Below, piece after piece: positions 12,680 to 15,646 of a DNA stretch of 15,646 nt. A program made the position numbers and the translations under genes. This DNA is from Gallionellaceae bacterium UBA6222. GTDB taxonomy: Bacteria; Pseudomonadota; Gammaproteobacteria; Burkholderiales; Gallionellaceae. The stretch is from the NCBI GenBank assembly GCA_002421915.1, contig DISA01000006.1:1-15646 (forward strand). The letters are read 5' to 3'. The notes beneath the pieces are model-generated. The model did no database searches. It was not told the origin of the DNA and saw only the letters and a list, made by a program, of their open reading frames with translations. Numbering within the stretch: the first letter of the stretch is position 1; every line of letters starts with the position of its first letter.

Positions 12680-14800
12680 ATGTTTAAGCGATTATTGTTT
12701 GCAGCAGGGCTTTTGGTTGGTGTCAATGCAGGCATCGTTATTGCCCAACCGCTGGATGAAGTGACGGTGGAATACCAGACCGGCGGTATCGTCGCCACCA
12801 TCCACATGACCGCACCGGTACGCTATTTGCGCCATTTCCCGGTGAACGGCGGCAAGACGCTGGAAATTTTCTATGAGCGCGTGCAAGGTGTGGCCGTCGA
12901 TGAGGTGTGGAAAGACAACGAGATACGGCAGTCACCGCCGTCCGGACTGTTCCCTGCTTTTACCGTGACCACGCGCGACCAGCAGACCCAACCCAGACTG
13001 GTGATCCAATTCGCGCGCGAGGCGCAATACAGCGTCGCGCCCGGACCTGACCAGCGCAGCTTCCTGCTGACCATCAAGCCGGATCGGGTTGCTGCAGAAC
13101 CGATCGCCTTGCCGTTATTGCCTACAGTTATGCCGCTGCCTGCCACACCGCCCGCCGATGCCAATCTGGCAGAAAACAACCGGCAGGGTTTCGCCATGAT
13201 GACCGAGGCGCGTACGGCACTGGAGGCCAGAAAGAATGATGAAGCCATTACGGTACTGAACAAGCTGCTGATGTTGCCGCCCAACGATTACACCGAAGTC
13301 GCGCAGGAGTGGATCGGTGTTGCGCGCGAGCGTGCCGGGCAGTTCGACAAGGCCAAAACCGAATACGACCTCTACCTGAACATGTACCCGCAGGGAGGGG
13401 GTGTGCCGCGTGTGATGCAACGTCTGGCCGGGCTGGGAGGCAAGGAAAGCGGGCCGGGAATCGTGGAGGTGACGGACAAGAAACAAGCTGCACGCTGGTC
13501 CACTTTCGGCGGCATCACTTCCCGCTATTATTTTGGCAAGAGCAAGATCGATTCGACGACCACCTTTAATAACGCGGCGGATACACAGTCGATCTCGCTG
13601 ACCGATCAATCCATGCTGATCACCACCGAGGACGCAACGGCCCGCTACGTGACCGACGACTATGACGGACGCATCGTGTTCCGCGGGTCAAGCACCAAAA
13701 ACTTTATCGCCGATCAGTCCAGCCAGAACCGGGTGAGCGCACTGTATGGCGAACTCAAGGGGCGCACCCAGGATTATCTGGTGCGGCTGGGACGGCAGTC
13801 GGCCACCGGCGGCGGTGTGGGCGGACGCTTCGACGGCGTGAGCGGTGGCTACGGCGATGCACAGGATCTGCGCGTCAATGGGGTGGCGGGTGCGCTGGTC
13901 GATTATTCGAGCGGAACCAAGCCAGTCTTTTACGGTGCCAGTGCGGACAGCGGCGATTATTCGGCCTATCTGATCAATCAGACGGTCGAAAGCGTGCTCG
14001 ATCGGCGCGCGGTGGGTGCGGAATGGCGCTATTTCCAGGACAAGCGCTCCGCTTATGCGCTGATCGACTACGACACAAACTTCAATGCCCTGAATGCGGC
14101 GCAACTGACGGGCACGCTGGGTCTGACCGGAATGTCGCTCAACATGATGCTCGATCACCGCAAGACGCCTTCGTTGAGCATTCGTACCGCACTGAACGGC
14201 GCCAATACTTCTTCGATTGGCGATCTGCAGCAGGTGCTTTCTGCCAGCGCCCTGCGCGACTTGGCGCTGGCACGGACGGCAACTAGCAACATGGGGCAGG
14301 TCGGCGTGACCATGCCACTGAATAAAAAATTCCAAGTAGGCGGTGATCTGCGGCTGTCCAATACCAGCGGCATGGAGGCTAGCGGAACACTGAATTCTCC
14401 CGAAGGCTTCGTGGCGGCGATTCCCAGTCGCGGCACGGAAAAAATCGTGAGCGGGCAAGTGATTGGCAGCGGTTTGTACAAGGAGGGTGATATCTGGTCA
14501 TTGAGCGGCAGCGTGGGGACCAGCGGAACGGTCAACAGCACCTCGTTGTATTTCTACAATCACACCACGCTGGACAAGGGCTGGACACTGGACAGCTCCC
14601 TGCAGCTGTACCGGCAGACAGACCAGTTCAACGCGGTCACTACCCGCATCTCGCCGATGGTGCGCGGCGAGTATCGGATTGGCGAACAGTTGACGCTCGA
14701 CTTGGACGGCGGGATTGAAAGCACCAAGAATGACGGCACCCAGGTGTCAACCAAGACCTTGCGTGTCTTTGGCTCGGCCGGTCTGCGCTGGTATTTCTAG
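12680..14800 (+). CDS. Outer-membrane porin with N-terminal periplasmic TPR domain
   Basis: This protein has 706 residues from ATG 12680. A signal peptide (MFKRLLFAAGLLVGVNAGIV, cleavage near IA/Q23) is followed by a beta-rich domain (about 24-125, EVTVEYQTGGIVATIHM, AMIN-like in feel). Then comes a Pro/Ala linker (about 135-160) and a TPR-type helical pair (about 165-250: ARTALEARKNDEAITVLNKL, then AQEWIGVARERAGQFDKAKT). From about residue 273 to the end the pattern is alternating amphipathic strands with short turns and loops, ending in RWYF; a terminal aromatic residue is the usual signal for BAM-dependent outer-membrane insertion. No CXXCH is present. The length suits a large barrel of the MtrB/PioB/PCC porin type. 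I infer that it sheathes or anchors the upstream multiheme cytochrome across the outer membrane, with the TPR part recruiting partners in the periplasm. Confidence 0.8.
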   Translation: MFKRLLFAAGLLVGVNAGIVIAQPLDEVTVEYQTGGIVATIHMTAPVRYLRHFPVNGGKTLEIFYERVQGVAVDEVWKDNEIRQSPPSGLFPAFTVTTRDQQTQPRLVIQFAREAQYSVAPGPDQRSFLLTIKPDRVAAEPIALPLLPTVMPLPATPPADANLAENNRQGFAMMTEARTALEARKNDEAITVLNKLLMLPPNDYTEVAQEWIGVARERAGQFDKAKTEYDLYLNMYPQGGGVPRVMQRLAGLGGKESGPGIVEVTDKKQAARWSTFGGITSRYYFGKSKIDSTTTFNNAADTQSISLTDQSMLITTEDATARYVTDDYDGRIVFRGSSTKNFIADQSSQNRVSALYGELKGRTQDYLVRLGRQSATGGGVGGRFDGVSGGYGDAQDLRVNGVAGALVDYSSGTKPVFYGASADSGDYSAYLINQTVESVLDRRAVGAEWRYFQDKRSAYALIDYDTNFNALNAAQLTGTLGLTGMSLNMMLDHRKTPSLSIRTALNGANTSSIGDLQQVLSASALRDLALARTATSNMGQVGVTMPLNKKFQVGGDLRLSNTSGMEASGTLNSPEGFVAAIPSRGTEKIVSGQVIGSGLYKEGDIWSLSGSVGTSGTVNSTSLYFYNHTTLDKGWTLDSSLQLYRQTDQFNAVTTRISPMVRGEYRIGEQLTLDLDGGIESTKNDGTQVSTKTLRVFGSAGLRWYF

Positions 14801-14836
14801 TTCCGGCCAAGGTCCAAAGATGAGCTGAAAAAAGCT

Positions 14837-14854
14837 GTCGGACTAAAGCCCGAC
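14837..14854. repeat. REP-like palindrome, inverted relative to the 11452 copy
   Basis: GTCGGACT-aa-AGCCCGAC is a hairpin with one mismatch. Its flanks (GCTGTCGG on the left, CCCGACCCGC on the right) match the reverse complement of the element at 11452-11469. It lies 37 bp after the porin stop, so the cytochrome-porin pair is bracketed by inverted REP-like units. It may also help end porin transcription. Confidence 0.65.
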
Positions 14855-14898
14855 CCGCTGTGTTTGATTGCCCTGCATAGTCCTGTCTCGTCTGGTAC

Positions 14899-14927
14899 AT
14901 TCCCTCCCATCCTGTTCGGGAGGGAAT
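14899..14927 (+). promoter_or_regulatory. Perfect hairpin sequestering the sucC Shine-Dalgarno
   Basis: ATTCCCTCCC (14899-14908) is exactly complementary to GGGAGGGAAT (14918-14927), leaving a nine-base loop. The 3' arm contains the whole Shine-Dalgarno (GGGAGGGA) and ends one base before ATG 14929. No T-tract follows, so it is not a terminator. If it forms in the mRNA, ribosome binding would be blocked until it opens, which points to translational control by a protein, an sRNA, temperature or the transcript start site. Confidence 0.7.
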
Positions 14928-14928
14928 C

Positions 14929-15646
14929 ATGAAAATTCACGAGTATCAAGGCAAAGCGATCCTGCGCGAGTTCGGCGTGCCAACGCCGCGCGGTACGGCA
15001 TGTTTCAGCGTTGACGAAGCGGTGGCGGCGGTGCAGCAACTGGGCGGCACGGTGTGGGTGGTGAAGGCGCAGATCCATGCCGGTGGCCGCGGCAAGGGCG
15101 GCGGTGTAAAGGTGGCCAAGTCGATTGACGAGGTGCGCCAGTTCGCGCAGCAGATACTCGGCATGCAACTGGTGACACACCAGACCGGGCCGGAAGGCCA
15201 GACGGTGCGACGCTTGCTGATCGAGGAAGGCGCTGCCATCGCCAAAGAATTCTATGTCGGGATGGTGGTGGATCGCGTGTCACAGCGCGTGGCGCTGCTT
15301 GCTTCCAGCGAAGGCGGCATGGAGATCGAAGAAGTTGCCAGGCACTCTCCCGGCAAGATCCATACTGTGCGCATCGATCCGGTTGCGGGGTTGGATGCAG
15401 GCGAGGCTGCCCGTGTAGTGCGTGCCATCGGTATCCCCGATGCGGCGAACGCCGAAGCAGTCAATGTGTTGCAGGGCTTGTATCAGGCTTTCGTGGCAAA
15501 GGATGCGATGCTGGCCGAGATCAATCCTTTGATCCTTACTGCAGATAATCGCATCGTTGCGCTGGATGCCAAGTTCAACTTCGATTCGAACGCCTTGTTC
15601 CGCCATCCCGAAATCGTCGCGTACCGCGACCTCGACGAAGAAGACC
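14929..15646 (+). CDS. sucC: Succinyl-CoA synthetase (ADP-forming) beta subunit, 3' partial
   Basis: The N-terminal 239 codons are present and the frame is open to the window end. MKIHEYQGKAILREFGVPTP is the signature start of SucC. It is followed by ATP-grasp landmarks VVKAQIHAGGRGKGGGVK, LVTHQTGPEGQTV, LLIEEGAAIAKEFYVGM and AEINPLIL; the last is the metal/ATP-binding region that includes Asn. The enzyme joins succinate and CoA at the expense of ATP, reversibly, in the TCA cycle; sucD is expected just downstream. About 390 residues are usual, so roughly 60 percent is here. It is core metabolism and not obviously tied to the redox cluster. The start is fixed by GGGAGGGA four bases upstream, which lies inside a hairpin. 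Confidence 0.95.
   Translation, partial: MKIHEYQGKAILREFGVPTPRGTACFSVDEAVAAVQQLGGTVWVVKAQIHAGGRGKGGGVKVAKSIDEVRQFAQQILGMQLVTHQTGPEGQTVRRLLIEEGAAIAKEFYVGMVVDRVSQRVALLASSEGGMEIEEVARHSPGKIHTVRIDPVAGLDAGEAARVVRAIGIPDAANAEAVNVLQGLYQAFVAKDAMLAEINPLILTADNRIVALDAKFNFDSNALFRHPEIVAYRDLDEED

Overview
The window looks like chromosome from a Gram-negative betaproteobacterium with respiratory multiheme cytochromes. A neutrophilic iron oxidiser of the Gallionellaceae (Sideroxydans/Gallionella type) is my best guess. It rests on the pairing of two large multiheme c-type cytochromes with an outer-membrane porin, which resembles the porin-cytochrome clusters (PCC3) reported in that group. That match is from memory, not from a search.

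Left part, about 1-7050: a decayed accessory island. It opens with the C-terminal end of a CdiA/FhaB-type contact-dependent inhibition (CDI) protein whose toxin region is membrane-active in appearance, followed by an overlapping three-helix membrane protein that is the likely immunity protein. Next is an orphan CdiA-CT cassette (1671-2768). It begins at the VENN-like motif, has no proper start codon, carries a lipase-type HSQGG serine motif, and overlaps an exported candidate immunity protein. A third piece (3577-6069) is an internal FhaB/CdiA fragment with a new signal-peptide-like start. It has lost its toxin and runs out of frame context into the antisense of a kelch-repeat fragment. After it come scraps of a kelch protein, an RTX-type protein and a tyrosine integrase. 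The island ends at a 50-bp 3' fragment of tRNA-Thr(TGT), which looks like an attachment-site scar, followed by a strong terminator.

Right part, about 7100-14800: an electron-transfer cluster. A minus-strand gene encodes a membrane-anchored ferredoxin/FAD/NAD(P) oxidoreductase with a circularly permuted FAD domain. Divergent from it are a diheme cytochrome b-like membrane protein, a 24-heme lysine-rich cytochrome built from about 69-residue three-heme repeats, a cytochrome with 11 CXXCH motifs plus one CX4CH, and a TPR-containing outer-membrane porin. Together they could move electrons between the outside of the cell, the periplasm, the inner membrane and a cytoplasmic NAD(P)/ferredoxin-type module. 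Direction and substrate are inference. REP-like palindromes flank the last two genes.

The window ends in the core gene sucC (succinyl-CoA synthetase beta). Its Shine-Dalgarno lies wholly inside a perfect 10-bp hairpin next to the start codon. No CRISPR array, complete RNA gene or intact transposase was seen.
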